64,000 nucleotides of DNA from Taeniopygia guttata (lineage: Eukaryota; Chordata; Aves; Passeriformes; Estrildidae), in assembly GCF_048771995.1 (NCBI RefSeq), contig NC_133026.1:60885001-60949000 (forward strand), read 5' to 3'. The notes beneath the pieces are model-generated. The model was not told where the DNA came from. It was given only the letters and a program-made list of their open reading frames with translations, and searched no databases. Numbering within the stretch: position 1 is the first letter of the stretch; every line of letters starts with the position of its first letter. Positions 1-12,329 of this stretch are shown in pieces. A program made the position numbers and the translations under genes.

Positions 1-295
1 TGATCAAGTCCAAACTATGACCTAAGACCACCATGTCAACTAGACCATGTCACTGAGTGCCACATCCAGTCTTTTCTTAAACTCCTCCAGGGATGGTGGT
101 TCGACCACCTCCCTGGGCAGCTCATTCCAATGCCCAGTCACCTTTTCTGTGAAGAATTTCTTCCTAATGTCCAACCTAAATCTCCCTTGGTGGAGCTTAA
201 GAGTATGTCCTCTTGTCCTATTGCTAGTTACCTGGGAGAAGAGGCCTACCCTCAGCTGGCTACAACCTCCTTTCAGGTAGTTGTAGTGAATGACA
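1..295 (-). repeat. CR1 LINE 3'-end fragment
   Basis: Read on the minus strand, this stretch encodes the C-terminal tail of the CR1 reverse-transcriptase ORF, including the residues [23 protein letters not shown] and [11 protein letters not shown]. The element is cut by the window edge on its 3' side and is 5'-truncated, as is usual for avian CR1. Its 5' boundary near 295 is approximate. It is a dead LINE copy, not a gene. Confidence 0.9.
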
Positions 296-2685
296 ATAAA
301 AATTATCTGTATTATCCTCTTTTTCCTTTCAGTGCTAGCTGCAATAAAATGGTGTTTTAAGCTGTGTCTTAGAGACTGTGTCTTTTTTGACACAGATCAT
401 AATGATTACTAACCCTTAGTGCTTTGCAGGAGTTCACTACACTTTTTCAGTGACTGCAAAGACCTGTAATCTCCTCAATTCTCCTCCTTTTTCTTTCTGA
501 AAATTAGTCAATTTTTCAAATAATCTTCTCCAATCATCCAGACTTTTCTTTAGTCTTCATTTCCCTTTTATACCTAAAACCCCTTTTCTTAGTGTCCTTC
601 ACATCCCTTGTCAGTTTTCCCTCCAGCACAATTTTTGCTTTTCAGATTCCATCCCTGCATACATGGTGAAAGCTTCTATACTCCTGCCTGGTGGACCCTC
701 CTTGCTTTCAACACTTGCTTTTTTTATTTGAGATTGGACAGAATGAAGGCACCTTTATCATCAGACACATGTTGCTTCCACAGAAAGATATATGGCAAGT
801 ATGGAAGCAAGGCAAAGGCTTTGCATGTATGTGAGCATAAAACTCATTCAACCACGGTGAGGATGTTTTTCAAGTTCTGAGTCAGATTCCCATCCAACCC
901 ATTGCTGGCCTGTGGGATGCGATCATCGAAAATTATGCCATGAAGGTCACATCAGTCTATGTCAGGGGAAGCAGTAAGAAATCATCATCTGTACAATGAA
1001 ATCTAAGCCTGTGTCAGTTTCAAATGAATAAAGGGATGTAAGACATCATACGGGACAATGGCAATGAATTGCAATGACAATTAAGAGCAGTGACAAATAC
1101 CTTGTCACTGTCTGTGAGAGATCAAGGCAGCACTGCAGACAACAGTGCACATCTCCAATGGCATAGAGCTGTTGCAGAAAGGTGCTAGGTGGGCTATGGG
1201 CACCTGTCTGAAGGAGCTTGACCAGATACTTTATTTGCTTTGTACTGGGGAAAAAACAGAACCACAGAACAATGAAGAGAGAAACCATCATTGATAGCTG
1301 CAGAACCTAGCCTGCAATGATAACAAGTTAGACAGTCAGCTGCAATCAGTAAATTTCTCAGTGACTGATTGCCTCTGTCCCTGACTGAAAGCCAGCTTCT
1401 AGAGTCACAATGTGGAATGAAGACAAACACAAAACAATTGATATACTCCTTTCTATTGGTAAAAGAGCAGGATCAAGGACAGAATCCCGAGTTCTGACTT
1501 GGTTTTTGTGATTGGATGAGAGGCTTTGTTCTGTGACCTGACCTGGACTTCATATCCTTTTGGATAAGAAGTATGTTTTACACTGTCAGTTGTTGAAAGC
1601 TCAGGTGCTCAAGAGTCTGTTGGTTTAGGAACAGCACCACAATGAAATGCCTGGCATAGGAAAGGGACACCGAGCCTTAGCTGACCTCTTTCTTGGGACA
1701 AGCATTGTCAACCAAGGATGTGTGACTGAACTGTTTGCACTGCTTGCACAGCTGTGCTGGGCAGGACAATCCATTGCCAGCTCTCCCAAGTAGTCTTCCA
1801 AGTGCAGGAAGGTCTGCTTACTTTAGGCCTCATGTCAAACAGACTGTAAAAGTCCTTTTAGGGTTGATGCTATGCTGTTAGCCTGCTCTGATCCTGTTCT
1901 TCATTTGCTCATGGGTATATTCTGTCACTTAAAACTGGCCTTGCACTAGCTCCCAGTCTAAGTATAGAAAACCACACCAGACCCCTCAAAAAGAACACAG
2001 CCTGCCTTTATCAAACATTATCACAGCAGAGCTTATTATCATCCATGTATTTGCTTATTGTGGGTGTGTTCTGAACCTGAAACTCCAATTCTTGGAGAGA
2101 AAACATGATTTTTGTATAACTCATGGAACAAAGCTCTGCATCAAATGCATACAAAGCTGTTCTGAAGATCTGGAACCAGGACACTACACAGAAGTCGAAC
2201 TCACCAGATTAAAAAAAAACCACTGGGATAATTTTTATTCTATTCCTGCAGTGTGATAGTGTGGGAAAAAAAAAGATCACTAACAAAAGTGCAGCTTCTT
2301 CCTGAATATGTTTGTAGGTCCTAAAATTCAGGCCATATGAGATGAGTTGGACTTGTGATACAGGTCTGGACACTTCTGTAATTCATGTATCATTGACCAG
2401 ACTAAGGGAATGGGAATCATGGTTATTTAGCAGGGAGTCTTGAAGGACATTTGAAAGGCAGATTTCACTGAGTTAAATACACTGACCAACTCTCACATGC
2501 AGCAATTGAAGACCAGTGGGGTGGGAGTAGAACTAAACCCTTGTGGACATAAAGTGGCCCTGAATAAAAAAAAAAAAGATAAAGAGTGAAAACAGTGGCA
2601 TAAATCTGAGATGCACTAGAAACAATGTGATGAAACAGCTTATTAAGTGAAGACAGACAGGTTTGAAGAATCATGAAGTATCTCA
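296..2685. other. Intergenic 5' flank, no gene seen
   Basis: AT-rich sequence far upstream of the ovalbumin promoter. No serpin exon, repeat family or RNA gene was recognised here. The short open frames lack codon bias and similarity to anything I know. Chicken has two ovalbumin-related genes (X and Y) 5' of ovalbumin; no trace of their last exon is visible in this stretch. Confidence 0.5.
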
Positions 2686-3575
2686 AATTGGAAGGTAACT
2701 AATGGAGATCATTGAGTTCAGGTCTCTGATCCTTGCAAGACTACCTACAAATAAGAGCATGTGACTAAGAGCATTGTCCAGATACATACTGAACTCTGAC
2801 ACACTGGGTGCTGTGACCACTTCCCTGGGGAGCCTGTTTCAGGGTGTGACTGACCACTCTCTGGATGAAGAACCTTTACTCAGTGTCCAATCTGAGCTTC
2901 CCTTGATGCAGCTTCAGTCCATTTCCTTGTGGCCCACCACAGGTCAGCAGAGAGAGAAGAGCAACACCTCCCACTCCACTGCACCCACTGAGAAAGTCAT
3001 GAGCTGAGATGAGGTCACCCTCCAGACTTCTCTTCTTGTCCTCAAGGCCTTTCACCATCTTTGTCACTCTCCTCTGCACACACTCTTATAGTGTGATGTC
3101 CTTCTTACATTAGGGTGTCCAAAGCTGCACAGAACTTGAGGTGAGGCCACATCAGTGCAGAGTAGAGTGGGAAAGTCATAGAATCAGAGAATAGTTTGGG
3201 TTTCAAGGGACATTAAAGATGTCCCCTGCCTTTGGCAGGGTAAATCAACTCCCTCAACCAGCTGGTGATGCTGAACCTGATGCATCCAGTATGTGGTTGG
3301 TCCTTTTGGCTACCAGGACACAATGTTGACTCATATTTGACATACCACTGACCCAAACCCACAGATCTCTTTATGCAGGGCTGTTTTTAACCTTTCATCC
3401 CCCAATCTCTACTTGCAATGAGGATCACCCCATCACAGATGGAGAATCTTGCACTTGGTTTTGTTAAATTTCACACATTTGGTGATTGCTGAACTCTCTG
3501 GTTTATCCAGACCTCTTTCTAAGACCCTCGAGGAAGCCCACAGCTCCTTTTAGTTCAGCATAGCTGGCATATGCC
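2686..3575 (-). repeat. CR1 LINE fragment, interrupted
   Basis: A minus-strand CR1 copy. The part from 2686 to 3176 matches the usual 3' third. The part from 3242 to 3575 continues further into the reverse-transcriptase region, including the antisense of the 'mainly CACTTG...TTGTTAAA' segment typical of longer CR1 copies. The two parts join logically across a roughly 65-bp insert, itself a CR1 tail (separate entry). The copy is heavily diverged and non-coding. Confidence 0.8.
3177..3241 (-). repeat. Short CR1 tail nested in a CR1
   Basis: This starts with the terminal CR1 motif (ATAGAATCAGAGAATAG on the plus strand) followed by the 'trailing ggg-aca-tta-aag' segment of a CR1 3' end. It stops after about 65 bp, and the host CR1 then resumes. 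It looks like a very short 5'-truncated insertion into the older copy. The boundaries are good to a few bases. Confidence 0.6.
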
Positions 3576-5081
3576 CACATTGGCATGTTCACTTCAGCTT
3601 TTTCATCATCATCTTAGAAGGGTAACTAATAATCATTATTTTGTGGGCACAAAGCTTAAAAGGAAAGCAACGTATGATACATGCTCTGTGATTTGGTGTC
3701 CAGGCACAACTCCCACTATTTAATCACATGTCAGATTTTCTTCTGTCTACCTAGCACCAGGAAGCACTTCTGCCTCTCCTGATGTCCACATTACCACTTC
3801 CCCTCCCCTCCTGAGCTACACACTGACAGACGACTCATCAGGGGGAATGTAGATTTATATGGCACGTTTATTTTCACAAGAGGAAGCAGACTGAGGCAAA
3901 GAACACTGCACTGCCTAAACTTTTGACAGCAGTACAGGAGACTACTCTGCTGAACAGAGATCACAGTTATGTCCCATATGTTCTAAAGAATTATGTCGTA
4001 CAGACTTTGAGATCCCTCTCCTGTCTTCCCCCCATTCTCCTGCTTTTAGAAATCACACAGTGCTTTGCAGAGGTCAGAATGGCTTCTTAACTGTTTGTCC
4101 ATTCTATTATTTCAATACAGAATAATAGCTTTTTAAAGTGAAATATATTTGCTATTATATATTATGATTGTCCCACAGACCATGAACACTAGCTGGAATT
4201 CACAGCTCCTTCATCATCTGTCAGGCCATTAAGTTACTCATGGAAGATCTGAGAGATACAAGGCAAGTGCATACACAAATACATTTGGAACTGACTATTT
4301 TTTACTTTGTCTAGAGTTATGTTTTGCTGTTAACCCCAAGAATAAAATACTTTGCTGTACATCACATTCATAGAAAGATATTTTATAAATTTGACATGGA
4401 AGATCTGAGTTACTCATGGAAGATCTGAGAGATAAAAGGCAAATACATACACAAATACATTTTGAACTGACTATTTTTTACTTTGTCTAGAATTATGTTT
4501 TGCTGTTAACCCCGAGAATAAAATACTTTTCTATAAATCACATTCATAAAAAGATATTTTATAAATATTCCAGCTTCTCAAAGAAAATGTTCCTGGTTTT
4601 GACTATAATTTCAATTGGTTTTCTCACATGCACCCTACTTTATTTCCCCAATTTTTTTTTTGAAGAATAAAAGGCTAAGTCCTGTCCTCCCATCTCTTCT
4701 GTCTAGCATAGCTGCATTTTGTATATTCAGAAAGGATGAACTGAAAGAGAGTTCTGGTCCATTACTACATGCATAATAATACATGGACTAATTATTGACA
4801 TATTGACTAATAACTGCTAATGTGATGCTTATATTGACTAGTAGCTGCTTACTGATATGTCACATCACTAAGGTTTTCAGATTTTTTGTTTTTTACTGCC
4901 ATCCCAGTATCTCATTGCAAATGAAGCATATTTTCCAGCCTTTTCTCCAGCCCGGTGGTCCTGATGTAATGGTGGAAAGCACTGTTACACAGAATAAAAT
5001 ACTAATATTTGTTCTCCCTTCAATCAAACCCAAACCCATTGAAACAGAAAACTGACCTAATACCATTAATTTATTTTATGG
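3576..5081. other. Proximal ovalbumin 5' flank
   Basis: AT-rich non-coding DNA between the CR1 copies and the ovalbumin promoter. The only clear structure is the 176-bp tandem duplication at 4232-4568. In chicken the steroid-dependent and negative regulatory elements of ovalbumin lie within the first kilobase upstream, so regulatory sites are expected here. I cannot align them by eye. Confidence 0.5.
4232..4568. repeat. 176-bp tandem duplication, two copies
   Basis: Unit 1 runs 4232-4407 and unit 2 runs 4408-4568. Both open with AGTTACTCATGGAAGATCTG. Both contain a run of AACTGACTATTTTTTAC and then ACTTTGTCTAGA. They end with a GATATTTTATAAAT block. The two differ at only a handful of sites, so the duplication is fairly recent. 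It lies about 0.6 to 0.94 kb upstream of the inferred ovalbumin start site. It is not a known transposon by eye. Confidence 0.9.
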
Positions 5082-5082
5082 T

Positions 5083-5143
5083 GTCAAAAGTCAAACTTCT
5101 GAAGGACAGCAATGGGTGGGTCACAACTCAGACTGTATAAATT
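5083..5143 (+). promoter_or_regulatory. Ovalbumin core promoter
   Basis: Three elements known from the chicken ovalbumin promoter sit in the same order and spacing. The direct-repeat COUP-TF site GTCAAAAGTCAAA lies at 5083-5095, which is -85 to -73 from the inferred start. The GGGTGGGTCACAA block is at 5114-5126. The TATA box TATAAAT is at 5136-5142, 32 bp upstream of the start. The chicken TATA box, as I recall it, is TATATAT, so this one has changed. The promoter is oviduct-specific and steroid-responsive in chicken; here that is inferred. Confidence 0.9.
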
Positions 5144-5167
5144 CCCAAGGGCTCTGCCAGTATACCC

Positions 5168-5213
5168 ACATACAGCTTGAAAGCTGTATTGTCTTTGGTG
5201 CTGAAGCTTGAAG
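5168..5213 (+). other. SERPINB14: Ovalbumin non-coding leader exon
   Basis: A 46-bp exon starting ACATACAGC, close to the chicken leader exon (about 47 bp), and ending at a GTAAGC donor at 5214. It is followed by a 1.4-kb intron before the coding start. The start site is placed by similarity to the chicken mRNA 5' end and by distance from the TATA box. Confidence 0.88.
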
Positions 5214-6637
5214 GTAAGCATTTCTCTCAGAAAATTTACCTTCTTATTGCATTAATTCGTATTTCTGACTAAACTTAAAAAGAGAGAAGTTATTGTCTTG
5301 TGTTTAATATTTTTCAGGCAGAATATTTACATGATATTCTCTACAAATCTCACCAGTGTATATGCATTCTACGCTACTTTATTATGTGTAAAATCTGAAT
5401 GTTTGTGGTTTGGGGGAGATTTTAGAAGTTATTCTTGTGTTTAAAATGTTATTTCGTGCTCAAAACATGATTTTATTTCACAGCATCTTCCTTATCTTTT
5501 AAGATTCATTTTGACAGACAAATAATAAATTTCCTTGCTTGACCTCTGGTTCAAAAGAGTGTATTGAGCTCAGAACTGTGGTGTTCAGTGAATTTGCTAG
5601 GTTTATTTTAGTGTGAAATTTCTCTAAGAGTTGCATTCCTGAAAAATGCAGTTGGTGAACACAACATAAAAGGGTACGTGGGTGGACAGATGTACAATTT
5701 TTAAATAACTTATAAGTGGTAACATGTATACAGAAAGGAAAGTGAGAGAAAAATGTGTTTTTCTGTATGTTTATATCCAAGATGCCATCCACAAAACACT
5801 TTTGTAGAGTTTAACACTACAAAGAGAAACTTGAGATCTTAGCATTTAGCTCCTATATAAGGGGCTGGATTTTGAAAAACAGCTATTTAATTTCTCAGAC
5901 AGGTTATAGTCTGAGAAAACATAGCATATTTATACAAAACAAGCTATATCTGAAAGCACAATACAATGAAACATGAATTTTGTTCATCAGTCTTGCTCCA
6001 AGATTAGGTGACCTTAGACAAATTATATTTCCTGTCCATGCTTCTATTACTTAAACAAGAGTAAGCTACAGGCCTTTGAAGATCTACTGACAGTAAGTAC
6101 TGTGCAACAAATAGTTCATTTAATGCACCTACTTATTTTTAGAAAATAAAAATAACTAGCCTCTGCTTTTACCTATATCTCTCCAGTCCTAGACCAAATG
6201 GAAATATAATTTGTGCTTAAATTTCCAGCTTTGCAAGTATATGAAAGACATAATATTTTCTTGTTTTCATCAAGCTACTACAAAGTACTAATGAATTTTA
6301 GCCTTCAGTGAATGAAAATAAGTACAGGTAAATGTTGTTTGACTGCTTTGAAAAGGTAAACAGAAATCACATACAGATTCCAGAGCTCTGAGGAACTGCT
6401 AAAAAAGGTAAAAGTATAGAAATGCAAAAGGAAACAGATTTGTGAAAACAGAGTTTCTAACATTCATGAGAGGTGACCATAACAACAGACACTAACATAG
6501 AATGATTTCCAAATTACTTGTTTGTATTTTATAGCCTGAAAATTCCTATTGAAATGCATGTGCTGTGTGTGTATGCTATTCCCATCATTACATTATTATT
6601 TATTTCTGCTCTTTGCTCCAGACAATACTGCTGCACA

Positions 6638-9600
6638 ATGGTCTCCCTCGGTCCAGTGAGCACAGAAGTTTGCTGTGACATATTCAGGGAGCTGAGAAGC
6701 CAGAGTGTCCAGGAGAATGTCTGCTACTCCCCTCTGCTCATCATTTCAACCCTCTCCATGGTCTACATAGGTGCAAAAGATAACACCAAGGCTCAGATAG
6801 AAAAGGTGAGACTATGTTTGTATTTAAATCCTCCTGCTGCTCAACAGAGCCACAGCCCTTAATGATATGATAATGTCCCTCAGAGGCTAAAAAATGTGGA
6901 TCCAGAGTTACCAAAACGTGGATCCAGAGTTATCAAAAGCAGTGGCCACCTGAAATTCCCACAATGTTCAACAAATGCATCAGCCCAAAATCTTGAGACT
7001 GGATTTAAATTTTATCACAGTTTAGGAGTAGAATTCTCACATTCTAGTGACTCTTTCTTTGGAAAGAGAAAGGAGACAAAATCTATAGGGAAAGAATCGA
7101 AATATATCCACAGTCTGCAAAGTGTGTCATGCGTTTCCTACAGTTCTCACTATCTTCACAGAGAGGGGCTGGCTTATTACCTATAAGACAGTTGGCATTA
7201 TTGGTAGCACACACTGGAGCTGAATCCTAGATGCTCAATCAAAGAAAGGATCATCTAAGCAGGCAACAGTATGCATAGCTATTCAGAGATGGAACAGATA
7301 GATTGCACTTTTTGACTCATTCTCAGTTAGTCAATAGGTTTGCTTCAAACATTATGTGTTAATCTCAGTTGCATAACCTTTTTCTTGTCATACCAGTTAT
7401 TTCAACTACTGCTTTTCTTAATTACAGGCTATCCACTTCGATAAAATCCCAGGATTTGGAGAGAGTGTTGAATCTCAGGTACAGAAACAATTTAATCCCT
7501 TCTCTATGTCAGTTTCTCCTGGGAGCAAAATCTGTCAGATAAGCAGTCCCGTAGCAGTTCCTACCCTACTCCAATGTGCAGCTAGTGCTCTTCATCCAGC
7601 TTTTGGGGGAACAATTCATTCATGAGAGTGAACGGAGAAGGCAGACAACAGAGAATTCAGAGCAAGCATAAAATGAAATCCATCACCATAATATTGGGCC
7701 AATACGGGGAATTTTTTTTGATGATTATGCAAAGTAGCTAGTAGTTAAGCAGGACTGGTTGGTAACTGATCTGCTGAAGCTAGATTAGTGTAGCAGGTAA
7801 TTAAAAGCCCCCCCCAGAATGGTATGATGAAATTACAGTAGAAAACTGTAATTTTAAGCACTGAATTATATATTGTATATTACAAAATTACTACATCAGC
7901 ATAGGATGAGCAGTTTTATAAGCAGAAGCATCTGAACTATTCTACTCCTTTCATATAGTATGTAATACCTATTCATCATTAAAACTAGGATAACATCATC
8001 TGTATTTTTATTTGTATTCATGTCAATCAGTGCGGCGCATCTGTGAGCATCCACAATTCACTTAAGGACGTCTTCACTCAAATCACCAGACCAAGTGACA
8101 ATTATTCGATCAGCATTGCCCGCAGACTTTATGCTGAAGAGAAATACCCAATTCTGCCGGTGAGTTGCTCTAAGATCTGAATGTCAAAACTGTAACTTTC
8201 TGTAATGCAAAAAGCACTGTCAGAAATCTAGGTTGTGCTAAATAAATTTTCTTCCATATGGAAAGATTCTCTCTATCACAGCCTTAACTCCTGAAAATTT
8301 TGAGAAAAAAATGTGACTAAAAGATGTTTGTGCAAAGTAAAATAAAGTCCAATCAAGTCAAGGTATAACTAATAAAGGTAATTTTTGCTGGCAAGAGATA
8401 ACTCCAACTCTTTTCTCAACTTGCAAAACAAACCTGGAAAAATGACTTCAGGTTCTCAAAAATATTCCAAGGTTTTTCATTGAAAGGAACACTTAATTTG
8501 AAATTCAAGGAGAATACCATTGTGAAAACAAATTATAAGTGGGCAAAAAGAAAAAAAAACCCATACTTAACTGAAATGAATGTTGATTTTAGATTGAACT
8601 CAGCTCTGGAAAACATTTTGTAAAAACATGGCCATCTAGTCTTGCTTGAAACAATGCATTTCTAATCTTAAAATGCTTATGAACTAGCTCATGGTTTAAT
8701 GATTAGGCTTAATAAGCAGGTTGCTTATATCTCTTAATTTCATTTTTGCCTTTTACATCTGCAAAATTCTTTAGCATTCTGATCTGAAAACTGCATACAC
8801 TTTCTTTGCAGGAATACATTCAATGTGTGAAGGAACTGTATCAGGGAGGTTTGGATTCTATCAGCTTTCAAACAGCTGCAGAAAAATCCAGAGAGCTCAT
8901 AAATTCCTGGGTTGAAAGTCAGACAAATGGTAAGAGGAAACCAAATATCAGCATAGGTATTTCCCTTCTGCCACCATGTTTGAACAACATATGAGAACAT
9001 TTAAGTCAGGTAATGAAAAACTAGCACCTCTACCTCTGCTCCTTCTCCTGGATAATAGATCAGTTCCCAGATACAGAACTATCATCTAACAATTTTTTTT
9101 TTCCTCAGACACATCCCTGTTAGAGGACTCTCTCTATCTGTAGAGGTTTTGTGGATATGTAATATTTCCAGTCCTGATAAAAGGGACAGCACTAAAGTAT
9201 GTTTTTTACACATTGACAAATTGTTTGACAGCAATGTTTCAACTTTTGTTTGAAGCAAAAAGTATTAAATGTTTGGTTGGGAGACCGTCATGGGATACAA
9301 GGTTCCAATGGTTCTTCCTGTTGACACAAAATATGCTAATTTTGTATCGAGTAAATCTCTGGCTCTTATATCTCTCACTATAATTCTTTATAGGGAGAGA
9401 AACAACAACCATTGCCAAGAGCAGTAAGCAAATCAACCTTGGAACTACAAGATCGCTACAAAACCAAAGCAATTCCTTGCCCTACATTCTCCTTCCCACA
9501 AATTGTTTACCCTCCATTTAATGTTGTAATTGCCAAGTAAGATGTGTTATACACAGATGTATTATACATGTTCTCTTTTCCTGTGCATTTTGAAAGGGTC

Positions 9601-11555
9601 AATCAAAAATATCCTTCAGCCAAGCTCTGTGAGTTCACAAACTGACATGGTCCTGGTCAGTGCCATCTACTTCAACGGATTGTGGGAGAAAGCATTTAAT
9701 GAAGAAGATACCCAAACAGTTCCTTTCAGAATTTCTGAGGTATGTGGGCATACATAACTTCAATGGTGTCATCTTCTAGAATTTATGAGAGGAGTAGACA
9801 AGTTGCTGTACAATCTTCCTGAAAAAGAGTAATTATCAGCTTTAACCATAAAAAGGCATTTCTACACTCTAGGAATTATCTTTGTGGAAACTATATTATT
9901 TTCTTTGGTTTTGCAGCAAGAAAGCAAACCTGTGCAGATGATGTCTCAGATTGGCACATTTAAAGTGGCAGAGATCCCTTCTGAGAAATGCAGAGTCCTG
10001 GAGCTTCCATATGCCAGTGGGCGGCTGAGCCTGTGGGTGCTGCTGCCTGATGACATCTCCGGCCTGGAGCAGGTATGGCCCTGGAAGCTGGGTTTCAGAA
10101 AACCATAAACACAGTGAAATTTTAGGTCCAAAGAAGCTCTTCACAATAAAGTTGTCTTAAACCACATCCCTAGCACAGATCTGAATATTGGCAGCATGGG
10201 ATTGTTGCATAGAGGTACGCGGCTATCTCAGTGGTCCTGCAAAAATTTGTGTGAGGATGGATTGCTAAGCAACTGCTTTAGTGGGTTAAATTTTTTGTCA
10301 CTGCAGAACAGATTCTTCTCAGATAACCAGCTTTACCCCAGCAGCTTGAGTTCCAAAGCTTTTATATCTCAATTTCTGCATACTGAGGAATTTACTGGAA
10401 AGGTCATCTTAGCTTGAGTATTTGTAATTATTGAATGATTTGACAGCCTTCAACATGCTTCCTTCATGCCTTCAAAAATTAAACTATCAAAAAATTGAAT
10501 ATGAATACTGGAATGGTTAAAACCATTTCAGAAAGTAAAACATACATGACATATTGCTGTTGATATGAAAAGAATATAGCCATTAGCAGGAATGCAATTT
10601 GAATAGGAAAAGTTACACAATAAATCTGAGTTCATTGAAATGATTGCACACTAACTCAAAGACCCTAAATTATAAAAATAAAGAGTCATTTGACCATAGC
10701 TAAATTACTTCAGTAATAACTGAAGAAATTATTACTGAAGAAATGTAGCTGTGTTTAAATGCCTCTAATGCTTACTAATACTTCAGGTATTAGTAAAACC
10801 ATTAACACTTCCTTACTTGGTGATCTTAAATGTAGATAGAGCTTACAACTCATAAGCACAGAATGACTTTTGGAATATATTTCTGAAGAAAAGATAAATA
10901 GGCTTTGGGAAATTTGCTAAGTAGCCATCTAATCAAGACTATTAGTTGCCAGTGAGCCTATTAAAGAAATTGGAAGCAGAACAGAGAAGAGAATCATGGT
11001 TTACTTTCCTCTTCTAGACATATTAATTCATATAAACCCAGAAAATACACCATAACAAAAGCAGTCAGTTTAAGAGGAAGAAACCTCAAATGGTACTGCA
11101 TTGCTACAAAAGAAATTGTGCTCTCATCCCAGAGATCTAATTTGTTTTTTTCCTTGCAGCTTGAGACAGCAATTACCTTTGAAAATCTCAACGAGTGGAC
11201 CAGTTCCAGTAAGATGGAAGAGAGGAAAATTAAAGTTTATCTCCCCCGCATGAAGATTGAGGAATCATACAACCTCACATCTGTCTTAAAATCCCTGGGT
11301 ATCACCGACCTGTTCAGTTCATCAGCCAATCTGTCTGGCATCTCTTCAGCAGAGAGCCTGAAGCTGTCTGGAGCATTCCATGAGGCATTTGTGGAGATCT
11401 ATGAAGCAGGCAGTAGGGTGGCAGGCTCATCAGGAGCTGGGGTAGATGACACAAGTGTCTCTGAAGAGATTAGGGCTGACCACCCTTTCCTCTTTGTGAT
11501 CAAGCACAACCCAAGTGACAGTGTCTTGTTCTTTGGCAGATGCTATTCCCCTTAA
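6638..11555 (+). CDS. SERPINB14: Ovalbumin (ov-serpin B14)
   Basis: Main egg-white protein of birds, a non-inhibitory storage serpin secreted through an uncleaved internal signal. Coding exons: 6638-6805, 7428-7478, 8031-8159, 8812-8929, 9597-9739, 9917-10072, 11160-11555. All have AG/GT borders, sum to 386 aa like chicken, and share its exon sizes (51, 129, 118, 143, 156 bp). The ATG lies 16 bp into its exon. Residues 22-48 form the hydrophobic internal signal region. Cys74 and Cys121, the chicken disulfide pair, are kept, as is the glycosylation site Asn293 (NLT). One chicken free Cys near the C terminus (FLFC) is Val here. The reactive loop reads EAGSRVAGSSGAGVDDTS: P14 is Ser340, not Arg as in chicken, predicted P1 is Thr353, and the SxE phosphoserine motif is lost. 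Intact gene. Confidence 0.97.
6896..6939. repeat. 22-bp tandem duplication in intron
   Basis: Two near-identical 22-bp units start with GTGGATCCAGAGTTA at 6896 and 6918, in the intron after the first coding exon of ovalbumin. A simple local duplication with no sign of function. Confidence 0.85.
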
Positions 11556-12280
11556 AGAGAGGAAAGCTGAAAGAGTTTCTGTCCCCCACAGCAAGACCCA
11601 AAGTGCTGCAGTATCAGGGGTAAAAAGAAACACAATCTTTCTCTTTTATCCATATTTTAGAAAACCAGAATGATTTATTTAAAGAAAAAAAAAAAAGGCA
11701 GAGAAATTTTACCAGGAAAGCAGAGGCCATTTGCCTTTCCTTTCTGCTGAATATTATTATTTACTCATAGATTAGGAGTTACTGGAATGAAAATCTGACC
11801 CAAAGAAAGCATGAGCATTAACAGAGATATTCCTGGTTCAATTTAACAATAGTAGTGCTGAATCACCACACTGAAAAAACACATCACCTTTTTTGGGAAA
11901 AAAATGCAGTCTTCTAACTGATCCAGGTTTCTCTACAGATAAATTTTGTGATGACTCCTCTGGAATAAGTCACTCAAAATTTCCTAAATTAAACTTTAAA
12001 CTACTACCAACCATATCTACTCTGCCAAAGCAATTGATTTTTATTTCTACCCCTGATACTGCAAGGCTCTTCCTCACTTTCTAAGGATGCATTATAGGAA
12101 TCTTATAATTAATATATTCATATATTTCTTCTTAAGCCTATTTGGGTCAATCATCATTACTAAGCATGGCAGATTGCTATTCAAATTTTCTCCATGTATC
12201 CTATCCCTGTATACAATGGGTCTTGTGGATGTACACTTTTGCTCCTTTAATCATAATAAAAACTTATTTAAGCAAATGCT
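11556..12280 (+). other. SERPINB14: Ovalbumin 3'UTR and poly(A) signal
   Basis: No reading frame continues past the stop. The first canonical AATAAA is at 12255-12260, giving a 3'UTR of about 0.7 kb, similar to the long (about 650-nt) 3'UTR of chicken ovalbumin mRNA. A plus-strand CR1 begins within about 70 bp of the signal. The cleavage point is inferred. Confidence 0.7.
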
Positions 12281-12329
12281 TTTCATTTGGAGTATTTTAA
12301 ATGCAGATGGGACAGGGTAATCCTGGCTA

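Noticed and set aside
608-880. Small open frames in the distal ovalbumin flank as remains of an ovalbumin X or Y gene
   Set aside because: None of the serpin motifs (GTEAAA-type hinge, DHPFLF, GRxxSP) or exon borders is present.
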